Assembly (NCBI GenBank): GCA_951804985.1
Contig: OX638134.1
Span: forward strand, 77,541,679-77,605,678
DNA length: 64,000 nt
DNA from: Dryomyza anilis
Lineage: Eukaryota > Arthropoda > Insecta > Diptera > Dryomyzidae
Reading direction: 5' to 3'
Shown: in pieces, positions 10,920 to 22,870 of the stretch
How the letters are laid out: each line of letters starts with the position of its first letter
Numbering within the stretch: position 1 is the first letter of the stretch
Notes under the pieces: model-generated
Told to the model about the DNA's origin: nothing
The model's input: the letters and a program-made list of their open reading frames with translations, nothing else
Databases searched by the model: none
Translations under genes and position numbers: made by a program

Positions 10920-12735
10920 TTTTTTTCGAAAATTTTCAAACTTTGATTTGTCATTTTTTTTGTGGAAAATGGTGATTTCGATTTCATTGCGTTGTTCTGG
11001 TCGTCCAATTTTTTTTTAAAGAAACATTTATTTCGAAAATTTTCTAACTTTGTTGGTTTTGTCGAATGTTTTTATCTCTTGGAAAATTTTGATTTCGACC
11101 ATTGCGTTGTTTATGTCGTCCAAAAAGTTTTTAACAAATTTTTTTGTTAGAAATTGTTGTTTTTGTCGAACATATTTTTTTTTTGGAAAATGGTCGCGTT
11201 GTTTTTGTCGTTCAAATTTTTTTTTTCGAACATTATTGTTTTGGCGAATATTTTTTTTTTTGGAAAATGGTTATTTCAAAGATTTTATTGTTCCAAACAT
11301 TTTTTTAAACAATTTTTTTTTGAAAACTTTCGAACTTTGTTGTTTTTGTCGAATATTTTTTTTTTCGGAAAATGGTGATTTCGACTATTACGTTGTTTTT
11401 GTAATCCAAACATTTTTTTTTTGTAATTTTAATTTTTTCAAAATTTTTCGAAAATTGTTGTTTTTGTCGAAATTTTTTGAAGAATAACGTTGATTTGTGT
11501 TGTTCATGTCGTTCAAAAAATGTTTTTTTGAAAATCATCGTTGATTAATGTTGATTTCGAAAATAGCGTTGTTCCGCTGTCCAAATTTTTTGTTAACATT
11601 TTCTTCGAAAATTTTCGAACGTTGTTGTTTTTGTCGAATATGTTTTTTTCGAAAATTGTGATTTCGAACATTGCGTTTAACAAACATTTATTTCGAAAAT
11701 TATCAAACGTTGTTATTTTTTCCGATTATTTTTATCTTTTGGAAAATTGTGATTTCGACAATTGCGTTGTTTTTGTCGTTCAAAAAGTTTTTTATCACAT
11801 TTTTTTGTTCGAAAATGTACGAACATTTTGTCGAATATATTTTTTTTTTGGAAAATGGTCGCGTTGTTTTTGTCGGCCAACAATTTTTTTTCGAAAATTT
11901 GCGAACATTGTTGTTTTGGTAATTTTTTTTTTTTGAAAATGGTTATTTCGAACATTTCGTGGTTCTTGTCGTCCAAACATTTTTTTTTGAAAACTTTCGA
12001 ACTTTGTTGTTTTCGTTTTAACAATTTTTTTTTCATAATTTTCAAACATTTTTGTTTTTGTCAAATAATTGTATTTTTTTTTTTGGAAATGATGATTTCA
12101 ACTATTGCATTGTTTTTGTCGTCCAAAAAGTTTTGTTTTATTTTTTCTAAATTTTTCGAACATAGTTGTTTTTGTGTATTTTTGAATAATGTTGATTTTC
12201 GTTGTTTTTGTCGTTCAAAAATTTTTTTTTTTAATTTTCTTTGGAAAATGTTGATTTCGAAAATAGCGTTGTTCACATTTTTTGTTAAAATTTTTTTTCG
12301 AAAATTCTTGTTTTTGTCTAATTTTTTTTGGAAAATGGTGATTTCGAACATTGCGTAGTTCTTGTCGTTCAAAAAATATTTAACATTGTTTTTTTGAAAA
12401 TTTTCGTTGGAAAATGTTGATTTCGGAAATTGCGTTGTTCTTGTTGTCTAAATTTTTTTGTTCGAAAATTATCGAACTTTGTTGTTTTTGTCGAATACAA
12501 TTTTTTTTTTTTGGAAAATGGTGATTTCAAACATTGCGATGTTCTTGTCGGTCCAAATTTTTTCTTATTTTTTTTTTCGAAAATTTGATAACACTATTAT
12601 TTTTGTCGAATGCATTTTTTTTGATGGAATATTGTTGTTTTCGAACATTGCGTTTTTATTTTTTATTGTGGCTCAAAAAATGTTTAACAATTTTTTTCGA
12701 ACAGTGTTGTTTTTGTCGACTAAAATTTTATTTTG
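10920..12735 (+). repeat. Degenerate tandem repeat, ~110-bp unit, about 15 units
   Basis: Each unit contains GAAAATTTTCGAAC, TTGTTGTTTTTGTCGAATA, a T tract, GGAAAATGGTGATTTCGA and ACATTGCGTTGTT followed by TTGTCGTCCAAA. Anchors TTGTTTTTGTCGAA recur at about 11155, 11337, 11457, 11622 and onward to 12705. Poly-T length changes cause most of the frame changes. The Phe/Leu-rich frames of 60-200 codons are artefacts of this repeat. Confidence 0.9.
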
Positions 12736-13182
12736 TTTTCAATAACAATTTTAATTTTGGCTTAAAACCCTATATTTACATATATACCCAAATTTTTAAC
12801 CAAAAGTTACAATCAGTCTGGGTTCCAGAAATATTGGGAGTCATCTGAAAAGATAATTGTGCATCAACGCTTCTCAAAATTATTAATTAGAGATATATTT
12901 TGTTACAGAAATAACCGAACGTTTTCAAAAATTATTTAAGTAAGACCAAAATCAAATTTTCTTTAATTTTTAGTTTATCACTGATTTATTTAATAAATGT
13001 TGTTAAGTGAGAGATATTCAGGAACCTCCGAAAAGGTTAATCTATATCTCTGACCTCTGATTTTTTTTTTGCCTATTTTTTGGATTATTTTGTAGATTAT
13101 TTTGTCCATAACTCTTTATTGTTGTTGTAGAACATTGTAATATTTATTATAATGATAAAGTTGACTTAAAATTCCAAAATTG
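12736..13182. other. Non-coding; downstream of the protease gene
   Basis: This AT-rich DNA lies between the 110-bp repeat and the 3' end of the minus-strand protease gene. No other gene is seen. Confidence 0.5.
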
Positions 13183-13218
13183 TATAGTAATGGTATTTAT
13201 TCATTTACCATTACTGTA
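13183..13218 (-). promoter_or_regulatory. Poly(A) signal in the loop of a 3'UTR hairpin
   Basis: The arms at 13183-13195 and 13206-13218 are complementary over 13 bp with one mismatch; the inner 10 bp are perfect. The 10-nt loop, on the gene strand AATGAATAAA, contains the canonical AATAAA (13196-13201 on the minus strand). The hairpin begins 11 nt after the stop codon at 13229. A second AATAAA overlaps the stop and a third lies farther downstream (about 13140), so which signal is used cannot be told from sequence. Confidence 0.6.
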
Positions 13219-13228
13219 CCAAAAGAAT

Positions 13229-16135
13229 TTATTCCTTAATATTCTGTGTTATCCAAAGCATATAACGTGGTACACTAGTCGCAACAGCCGGCAAGGAGGT
13301 TTGACCACAGGTTACCGCGCCCGTACTAACTATACCGTACTGTACCATTCTTCTGCGTCTCGTTTCCAAATATCTATACAGTGCGTCACGGCTTACAGGT
13401 CCACCAGAGTCACCATGACATGAGCTTTTCTTCTCCGAAGTACCACCGACACAAAGATGATTGGCCGTTATATTGTAGAAACGAAAGGTAGTTTGACAGA
13501 TGTCAAGATCACGATTCGGAATTTCAATATAGCGCAATTCATCGGATGAGTCACCTTAGGAAAGAAAAAAGTATAATGTAGTCAGTTGTAATACAGATGC
13601 TTGATAACACTTACTATTCTCAGTGCTACCCCAACCGGCGACAAAGTAACCCCGGGGTAATTTAGTCAATAGTTGTTCGGAATTTGGCAAACAAATGGGC
13701 TCCCTGTTTACCGTACTACTGAGGCGTAACAGTGCAATGTCATGAGAAATCTGGTGAATTCGATAATACGGATGCATTGTAATCTCTTCGATATCAACAT
13801 CGTCAATGGGATCCGCACAATTCTTCTGATCACAATCGCGTGTCTGGGAAATGGTATGTTCACCTAATCTAACCGCATAACTGAATTAAAAAAATGGTGA
13901 ATATGTATTTGGATATCTTTATTTTGATGTGCGCCCTATAACACTTACGGCTTATCCTTGGACACACAATGTGCTGCCGTTAGCACATAGCGATCACTAA
14001 TCAAGGAACCGCCACATTTAAAAGTTTGCCGCAATCTGTACTTCAGCAATGCAATCCATTTGAAGAAATTAACGGGTGCGACCATGCCATTTGATACTTT
14101 TTTTGTAATCGGATATGTGCCGCATTCTTGTCTGGAAAGAGCGGCCAGACCGACGCTGTTGAGTGCACAGCAGACATGTTGCTAAGATTTGAAAAAAATA
14201 TATATTATTCAAAACCATTTTTCAATTAGGCTTAGCTTTTATTTTTAAAATATTTTATTAGTTGTTTTTTGAACCAGTGCAAAATACATATTGCATTTGG
14301 TAGACCTAGAGCCCGACAAATTAGTTTTTGCATTAAAATATTTTATAAAAATTGGTTGTGAAAAAATATTTCGATTACGGTCAATAAGACCGAGTATTTG
14401 TTTTCCTAGTTTGTTTTGAAAACCAATTCTTATATTTTTTATATATATTTTTGATGGAGAATATCGTAGAGTAAAAGGTTATTTGAAGAGTAAAGGATAT
14501 TTTTATTTTGAAGATTGAAGAGTTTTGTTTTGTCGATTTTGTAGACTATTTTGTAAACTATTTTGTAGACTATTTTAAAGACTATTGTATGATTTTTTGA
14601 AAATTATGTTGCAGACTATTTTCTGAAATATTTTGTAGAGTATTTTGTATACTATTTTGAAGACTATTTGGTAGACTATTTTGAAGATGTTTTTTTTTAC
14701 TATTTTGTGGACTATTTTGAAGAATATTTTATGACTTTTTGAAGACTATGTCGTGGACTATTATCAGAACTATTTTGTATAGAATATTTTGTATACTATT
14801 TTGAAGGCTATTTGGTAGACTATTTTGAAGACTTTTTTAAATGTGTTTTTGAAGACAATTTTGTAGACTATTTTGAAGATATTTTTGAATACTATTTTGT
14901 AGACTTTTCTTATAGACTATTCTGAACTTTTTCTGGACTATTTTGAATACTTTTTAAGGCTATTTTTAAGAGGTTTTTTTTATACTATTTTGTGGACTAC
15001 TTGAACTATACTATTTTGTAGACTATTTTGTGGACTATTTTGAAGAATATTTTATGACTTTTTGAAGACTATGTTGTAGACTATTATCAGAACTATTTTG
15101 TATAGAATATTTTGTATACTATTTTGAAGGCTATTTGGTAGACTATTTTGAATACTTTTTAAAATGTGTTTTTGTAGACTTTTTTGTAGACTATTTTGTA
15201 GACTATTTGGAAGATATTTTTGAATACTATTTTGTAGACTTTTCTATATACTATTTTTTAAACTACTTTTTTAACAATTTTATTGACTATTTTAGAACTA
15301 TTTCATAGACTATTTTGAAAACTTGTATAAGGCTATTTTGAAGATCTTCTTGTGGACTAAAATAGTCTACAATATTTTGTAGTTTTTTTGTGTGGAATAT
15401 TTTGAAGACTATTTTAAGAATATTTTGAAGATGTTTTTGTGGACTATTTTGTGCCTATTTCCAAGACTATTTTGAAGACTATTTGGTAGACTTTTTTGTG
15501 GACTATTTTATATACCATTTTTAGACCTTTTTGTAGAATATTTTGAAGACTTTTTAAGACAATTTATAGACAATTTTGAAGAGTATTTTGTAGACCATTT
15601 TGTAAACTATTTTAAAGATTATTTTAAAGACGAATTCCAAAACTATTTTATAGACTTTTTCGAAAACTATTTTGTATAATATTTTGTAGACTATTTTGTA
15701 GACTACTTTTTTATACTATTTTGATAACTATTTGGACTATTTTTTAGACTATGTTAAAGAGTATTTTGTGGACTAATTTATAGATCATTTTTGGAATATT
15801 TTTTCAGACTATGATGTTGACTATTTTATAGACTATTTTTACCTTATTATTGCTTTTACCGCATGCGGTTGCTTTGATGTAATTCTTTTCGGCTTGTGGT
15901 ACCGATGCGCCATATTTCAAAACAATCTCCAAAATACTTGTACAATTCTCATAGGGTACACATTGACCTGGCAGTTCATCTGGTGTCGTACAGTAGCTAT
16001 TGGTGATATCTTGAAAAAATATATATTTTTAAAAATTTAAATTTAATTTTAAGAATTGACACTATTACCAGCTTTGATCAGGCACTGCCATGGAATCAAC
16101 AACAACGCAATGCTGTGAAACAAACCGTAAAACAT
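13229..16135 (-). CDS. Clip-domain S1A serine protease (CLIPB type), 5 exons, 352 aa
   Basis: Exons on the minus strand are 16135..16069, 16009..15843, 14181..13949, 13880..13615 and 13554..13229. All introns are GT-AG and the phases join to one 352-codon frame. Residues 1-22 are a hydrophobic signal peptide. A six-cysteine clip domain spans about 29-83 (Cys29, 39, 45, 72, 82, 83). Cys98 in the linker should pair with Cys219. The likely activation cleavage is after Lys106, before VSNG. Catalytic residues are His149 (TAAHC), Asp203 (HDIALL) and Ser294 (GDSGGP); all other cysteines form the expected pairs, including Cys172-Cys177 typical of CLIPB enzymes. Such proteases act extracellularly in haemolymph cascades (Toll activation, melanisation). 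Oddities are Ser288 at chymotrypsin position 189, where trypsin-like members have Asp, Ala334 at 226 and Thr322 at 215. The specific orthologue is unknown. Confidence 0.95.
14182..15842 (-). repeat. Intron 2 of the protease gene, filled by a GACTATTTTGTA minisatellite
   Basis: This 1661-bp intron separates clip-domain Cys72 from Cys82-83. From about 14510 to 15840 it consists of imperfect ~14-15-bp units such as GACTATTTTGTA and GACTATTTTGAA (plus strand). The stretch 14690-14830 is nearly repeated at 14997-15140, a secondary duplication of about 300 bp. The other introns are only 59-68 bp, so the repeat explains the size of this one. Confidence 0.9.
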
Positions 16136-16222
16136 ATTACTAAATTGAAAAACAATTTTAAAATAAATGTTGTTTAATTCCAAGACAACTTAAACGCGCG
16201 TTTGTTCGAGTTAAACTGAGTT

Positions 16223-16229
16223 TTTTATA
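16223..16229 (-). promoter_or_regulatory. TATA box candidate of the protease gene
   Basis: TATAAAA on the minus strand lies 88-94 bp upstream of the start codon at 16135. Transcription would then start near 16198 and leave a 5'UTR of about 60 nt. A CTCAGTTTAA string just downstream resembles an initiator, but it is too close to the TATA box to be its partner. Confidence 0.45.
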
Positions 16230-16299
16230 CAATAATTCCTGATATTAATTCATTAATCGTTGTCTGGTATGAAATGCATATTGCATACGCATTAAAAAA

Positions 16300-17009
16300 T
16301 TTTAAATTACCTTAGACGATATATGCTTGCGTAGTTTTAAATAAAAATCCACTGCAAAAAAAAAAAACTCAGAACTTTACATAACAGGTTTTGTAATTCT
16401 TGTTTCACTTTTGTATTTGTTTATGACTGATATTAATTATGCGATAAGTTCAAGTGTAAAAATGCATTTGCGTATCATATCGTATTGCATATCATATTTA
16501 TTACAAACATTTTCTGAAATTATTTAAATTTTAATGTTTTTATTTTATTTTTCAATATAATGCCTATTATTTTCTGAGTCTTTATTTAAATCTTTACTAA
16601 AACAAATCTTTTTCAAAAATTTTTGAGATGTTTATACAGGACTTATATACATTTTTATACACATCTATTTATAAACATTCTTATATAGATCTACTTTTTC
16701 TAAACTTTCTTTAAACATATCGAATTTTTTTAAACATATTTTGTTTTTTAACTTTTAATTTTTCTAGTAATACTTAAATATGGCGATATGGCTCTGCAGT
16801 TCCTACTAACTCTTTTTTAACAGAAAACTATAAAGATCTTTCATTATTTGTAATCTCTTTCTTAATATAGACATTTTACATTCGTAACAAATTTCATTCT
16901 TGATCTTATCCTAAAAGATATCTCGTTTTTATCGCCAATTCTTAGTAAACGTAAAGAAATTTTACAAAATTTTTGATGTTTTGTTTTTATTATCGGTAAT
17001 TTGTATGAA
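16300..17009. other. AT-rich upstream region of the protease gene
   Basis: No second gene or clear element is visible. Decapentameric motifs of immune promoters (for example kappaB-like GGGRNNYYYY) are not evident by eye. Confidence 0.4.
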
Positions 17010-19165
17010 CGCGATATTCTTCTCGAATCTCGTTCTCGACTACCGAAGTCAATCTTATGTTTGCTTTAAATATCCTAACTCAAATTTCATGAACGAACTA
17101 GAGATCTCGTCTAAAACATAAAATTTAACGCAAGTTTTGAATTACAAAATTTACTTAAACGTGATTTTGTTCTCCAACCTCTGTCGAATCTCGTCTATAA
17201 TCTCATGTCGAATCTCACCTCAAATCTCGTCTCGAATCTAGTGTCGAATCTCGTCTTCAATCTCGTGTCAAATCTCGTCTCAAATCTCGTCTCAAATCTT
17301 GTCTCGAATCTCGTCTGAAATCTCGGGTCGAATCTCGACTATAATCTCATGTCGAATCTCGTCTTAAATCTCGTCTTGATCTCATTTCGATTTTCGTCTC
17401 GAATCTCGTATCGAATCTCGTCTCGAATCTCGTATCGAATCTCGTTTCGAATCTCGTCTACAATTTTGTTTCGAGTCTCGAATCTTGTCTTGGCTACTGA
17501 GTCGATTTTTCTCAAATTTCATATCTCGTCCATATCACATCTCGAATCTCATCTCGAACCTCATAACAAATCTCGTCTCGAATCTCGTATCGAATCTCGC
17601 CTCAAATCTCGTCTCCAATCTTGTGTCGAATCTCGTCTCAAATCCGGACTCGAATATTGTCTCGTCTCAAATCTCATATCATCTCGTCTCGAATCTTGTC
17701 TCCAATTTCGCCTTCAATCTCGTCTCGAATCTCGTCTGGAATCTCGTCTCAAATCTCGTCTCGAATATCATTTCGAATCTCGCCTCGGCTAATGACTCGA
17801 TTTCGCCTCAAATTTCATATCTCGTTCATATCACATCTCGTATAGAATTTAATTTCGAATCTCGTCTCTAATTTCGTTTCGAATCTCTTCTCGAATATAG
17901 TCTCGAATTTCGTTTCGAATCTCGTCTCGGCACCGAGTCGTTATCGCCTCTTTTTTTTTTGATCTGTGTACTTTGCTTAAACGCGATCTTGTTCTCAAAT
18001 CTCGTGTCGAATCTCGAATCTCGTATAGAATCTCGTATCAAAGTACGTATCGAATCTCGTCTACAATTTCGCTTCGAGTCTTGAATCTTGTCTTGGCTAC
18101 TGAGTCGATTTCCCTCAAATTTCATATCTCGTCCATATCTCATCTCGAATCTCATAACAAATCTCGTCTCGAATCTCGTTTCGAATCTCGTCTCGAATCT
18201 AGTGTCGAATCTCGTCTTCAATCTCGTGTCAAATCTCGACTCAAATCTCGTCTCAAATCTCGTCTGAAATCTCGGGTCGAATCTCGACTATAATCTCATT
18301 TCGAATCTCATCTTAAATCTCACTTGATCTCATTTCGATTTTCGTCTCGAATCTCGTATCAAAGTACGCCTCGAATCTCGTCTACAATTTTGTTTCGAGT
18401 CTCGAATCTTGTCTTGGATACTGAGTCGATTTCCCTCAAATTTCATATCTCGTCCATATCACATCTCGAATCTCATCTCAAATCTCGTCTCAAATCTCGT
18501 CTCGAATCTCGTATCGAATCTCGCCTCAAATCTCGTCTCCAATCTCGTCTCAACTCTCATGTCGAATCTCGCATCGAATCTCGTCTCAAATCTTGTGTCG
18601 AATCTCGTCTCAAATCTGGGCTAGAATATCGTGTCGTCTCAAATCTCATATCATCTCGTCTCAACTCTCGTCTCGAATCTCGTCTCGAATCTTGTCTCCA
18701 ATTTCTCCTCCAATTTCATCTCGAATCTCGTCTCGAATCTCGTCTCAAATCTCGTCTCGAATCTCTTCTCGTATATAGTCTCGAATTTCATTTCGAATCT
18801 CTTCTCGAATATAGTCTCGAATTTCGTTTCGAATCTCGGCTACTGACCCGATTTCGCCTCAAATTTCATATCTCGTTCATATCACATCTTGTATCGAATT
18901 TCGTCTCGAATCTCGTCTCTAATCTCGTTTCGAATCTCTTCTCGTATATAGTCTCGAATTTCATTTAGAATCTCTTCTCGAATGTAGTCTCGAATTTCGT
19001 TTCGAATCTCGTCTCGGCACCGAATCGTTATCGCCTCTTTTTTTGATCTGTAAACTTTGCTTAAACGCGATCTTGTTCTCGAATCAAGTGTCGAATCAAG
19101 TGTCGAATCAAGTCTCGGTAACTGAGTCGTTATCGCCTCAAATTTCATATCTCTTCCATATCACT
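17010..19165 (+). repeat. 12-bp AATCTCGTCTCG minisatellite with higher-order structure
   Basis: The unit is AATCTCGTCTCG with frequent A/G and T/C exchanges. An interrupting anchor (CTACTGAGTCGATTT, CTCAAATTTCATATCTCG, then TCATATCACAT) recurs at about 17493, 17787, 18094, 18416, 18838 and 19114. This gives higher-order units of roughly 280-420 bp. A second block (TCGTTATCGCCTCTTTTTTT, then GATCTGT and ACTTTGCTTAAACGCGATC) occurs at about 17937 and 19023. As 12 is a multiple of 3, frames run open with 4-residue periods (SRLE, SNLV, RFET). No start, splice or domain evidence supports a protein. Confidence 0.93.
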
Positions 19166-21119
19166 AATCACCATATCACAACACGCCACAATATTTTATA
19201 AGAAAATCTGGAAACATTTTAAAGAATAAAAAAAGAAAAAAAAAATTAATCTGAGTTTGCAAATACTTCATCAATTCAATTTTGAATTTTCCGAGTGTAA
19301 TCATGAATTTTAAATATCTCTTTGAGACAGATATTGTTCGTATTGCAAAATATTGAAATTTTAAACGCGATATTCTTCTAAAATTTCATATTTTTGAGAA
19401 ACAATGATTTATACCCAGCGGTAAAAGATATTATGATCGTAGCTTTTTTGTAAAACAGTTTAAATGATCTGTACAGAACGGTAATATTTATCATGGTATC
19501 ATTACATATGATCTTGCTATAATTTTGTATACCGAATCACCTTGATTCTAGATAAATTTTATGCATTACATTATGTTATATCCTTTGAAAATCATTTACC
19601 TGTCATTACAAAGTAATCGAGGTCCATAGAACTGATCAATTTCATTTGATTTATTTGTTGAATTTTGAACTGGGGCATTATCTGACATACATATTACGAC
19701 TAACTACTGCGAAAAAGTTAATGAAGTAAATTATACTACATTTATGTTTTTGTTTTGAAAAATGTAGTTCTACTACATTTTGTTACTTTTTAAATAGATT
19801 AGTTCAATTTTTAAATGTAATAAATTTAAGTAGTTGTTTTCTACATCAATTTAAGTTTATATTTATTTTAAAAAACATTTATTTTTTTCTTTAATACAGT
19901 ATTTCTATTTTTTTGGCTTTTAGTTCGGAACTAGGTTCAGAATTCAAGCCCCATATAAATATTTTCTACAGCGATGTTTATTTTAGTGCAGAATTTTTGT
20001 CTCGTTCACTGTATTTCGCAACATATGTTATTTATTTTTAATTTATTTATTTGTAAATACTTTTTTATTATAGTTTTTCGGAATTGTATACATTCAGAGC
20101 ATTAAAGTTACCTTTTTGTTGACCGGATATGCGCACCCAAAACCAAATAAAAAAAAACTTTTAAAAGCTTTTATATGTAGCTACATGTGTTTGCATTGTT
20201 TTAAAATCATTTTTCATTCATTTCTCTTGATGTTATTATAACTGTATCAAGGATTAATCGGTGCAGTAAAAAAAATCAGTTTTTATTTTTTTAATTGGAG
20301 TCGAAAATAGTGCAAAATATTGCAACAATAAAACTTTATTAATGGAAATATTTATATTTTACATAAAATAAAGCTGTACAAAAAATGGCAGAAAGTAAAA
20401 CAAAAAAAAAAGTTGATCGAATGGTTTTTTTTTTTATAATTTTATGGGATATTTTTATAACAGTTTTTGCGTGTCAGTTTTTTCCATAGATTTTTTATAT
20501 TTTTTTTTTATTTTTACATAAACTGCCTGTTGGGCAAACAAGGACCTTCGTACAGAATCCTTTTATGCATGTAATGAATCGATTTATGGGCCCGTCAGGA
20601 TTTAAAATTTTTATACATCAACAAAAAAAAAAGGTTGTGCTGCAAATTCAACATTTTAACTTTATTAAGGCCATTGTGGGTGGAAAAAAGTTTTTATTTT
20701 ACACTATTTTTTACATTCTCTGTTATTTTTATGTGATATATACCTTTTTTTTTTGGTAACATCGTAAAATAGCTAAATGTAAAAAATGAAAAAAAAAAAA
20801 AAACTTTTGTTTGGCTTAAATTGTGCTAATAAAACGTAGAAACTAAGGAAAACTGTCGCACAGCACGTTGTCCAAAAATGAATCGAACCTAATAAATATT
20901 CTAGGTGGTGGGTTGATCAGGGTTATTTAAGTAGTGCAGCTTCAATGAGAGTCGACCATCTTTTTTGATACTGTCAGCAATTTTAAATTAAGAAAACGAC
21001 AGAGAAAAAGTGAAAAAGAATTGATACATTTGTGGGTAGCTTAAGAAATTTTATTCTAAGAGACAAATTTTAATTTTGGTTTAAAAATTATTTATTAATG
21101 GACATTTTAAAAAACTGAA
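19166..21119. other. AT-rich non-coding DNA
   Basis: There is about 2 kb without a recognisable gene. Homopolymer A and T runs are frequent. The 64-codon frame at 20565-20759 is low complexity. Confidence 0.5.
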
Positions 21120-22870
21120 CACCATTTGAAGATTTAAATTTTTAGTAAAAAAATTGAAATTTGAGTGATAATTTGATTTTTGAGTGAAAATTTGAATATT
21201 GAGTAAATATTTGATTTGTGAGTGAAAATATGATTTTTGAATGAAAATTTGATTTTTGAGTGAAAATTTGATTTTTGAGTGAAAATTTGATTTTTTTTTG
21301 TGAAAATTTGATTTTTGAGTGAAAATTTGATTTCGAGTGAAAATTTGAATTTTGAGTGAAAATTTGTATTTTGAGTAAAAATTTGATTTTTTAGTGAAAA
21401 TTTGATTTTTGAGTGAAAATTTGATTTTTTTTTTTGTGAAAATTTGATTTTTGAGTGAACATTTGTATTTCGAGTGAAAATTTGAATTTTGAGTGAAAAT
21501 TTGCAATTAAAGTAATAAATTTTATTTTATGTGAAAAATTGAATTTTGAGTGAATATTTGAATTTTTAAAAAAATTCTAATTTTGAATGAAAATTTGCAT
21601 TTTGAGTCAAATTTGATTTATTAATTTTAAGATGAAATTTAAATTCAGAGTGCACATTTTAATTTTAAGTTAAAATGTTCACTGTGAATTTTGAGTCAAA
21701 TTTGAATATTAAGTGAAAAATTGTATTTTAACTGAAAAATTTAAATTTTTAATTTTGAGTGAAAATTTGATTTTTTAATTTTGAGTGAAAATTTGATTTT
21801 TTAATTTTGAGTGAAAATTTGATTTTTTAATTTTGAGTGAAAATTTGATTTTTTAATTTTGAGTGAAAATTTAATTTTTGAGTGAAAATTTCATTTTTGA
21901 GTGAAAATTTGATTTTTTTGTGAAAATTTGATTTTTGAGTGAAAATTTGTATTTCGAGTGAAAATTTGAATTTTGAGTGAAAATTTGCAATTAAAGTAAA
22001 AAATTTAATTTTGTGTGAAAAATTGAATTTTGAGTGAATATTTGAATTTTTAAAAAAATAAGAATTTTGAATGAAAATTTGCATTTTGAGTCAAATTTGA
22101 TTTATTAATTTTGAGAGGAAATTTAAATTCAGAGTGAACATTTTAATTTTAAGTTAAAATGTTCACTATGAATTTTGAGACAAATTTGAATTTTGAGTGA
22201 AAAATTGAATTTTAAGTGAAAATTAAAATTTTTAATTTTGAGTGAAAATTTGATTTTTTAATTTTAAGTGAAAATTTGATTTTTTAATTTTGAGTGAAAA
22301 TTTGATTTCTTAATTTTGAGTGAAAATTTGAATTTTTAATAAGAAATTGAATTTTGAGTGTAAATTTGAATATTTAGTGAAAATTAGAATTTTGAGTAAA
22401 AATTGAATTTTGTGTGAAAATTTGAATATTTTGTGAAAATTTAAATTTTGAGTAAAAATTGAATTTTGAGTGAAAAATTGAATTTTGAGTGACAAATTGA
22501 ATTTTGAGTGAAAATTTGAATTTTGAATGAAAATTTGAATTTTTAGTGAAACATTTAATTTTTAGTGAAAATTTTAAATTTTATGTAAAAATTAGTATTT
22601 TGAGTGAAAATTTAAATTTTAAGTGATAATTTAAGTGAAAATTTGCACTTTGAGAGAAAATTAGAATTTTGAGTGAGTTTTAGTGTAATTTGAATTTTTA
22701 GTGAAATTTTGAATTTTTTATGTTGAGTAAAAATTTGAATTTTGAGAGAACATTTTTATTTTTAGTGAAAATTTGAAATTTTAGTGAATAATTGAATTTT
22801 TAGTGAATAATATATTTTTTTTTTTGTGAAAAATTGATTTAGTTTTATTGTAAAATATAATTTTTATACA
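21120..22870 (+). repeat. 19-bp hairpin minisatellite, array 2 (GAGTG variant)
   Basis: Units read close to ATTTTTGAGTGAAAATTTG, which keeps the 19-bp period and AATTTT/AAAATT complementarity but has loop GAGTG. Blocks are duplicated: the string starting CAATTAAAGTAA occurs near 21504 and 21988, and the following ~150 bp repeat with it. Minus-strand frames of 60-140 codons (Gln/Phe/Lys-rich) reflect the repeat only. Confidence 0.93.

Noticed and set aside
11050..12372. Several Phe/Leu-rich and Lys-rich frames of 75-198 codons
   Set aside because: They come from the ~110-bp repeat with T tracts. Frames shift whenever tract length changes, with no coding constraint.
17349..18968. Frames encoding SRLE/SNLV/SRIS/RFET repeats, up to 214 codons
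   Set aside because: They derive from the 12-bp satellite and are open in several frames and on both strands. No signal, domain or splice evidence supports a protein.
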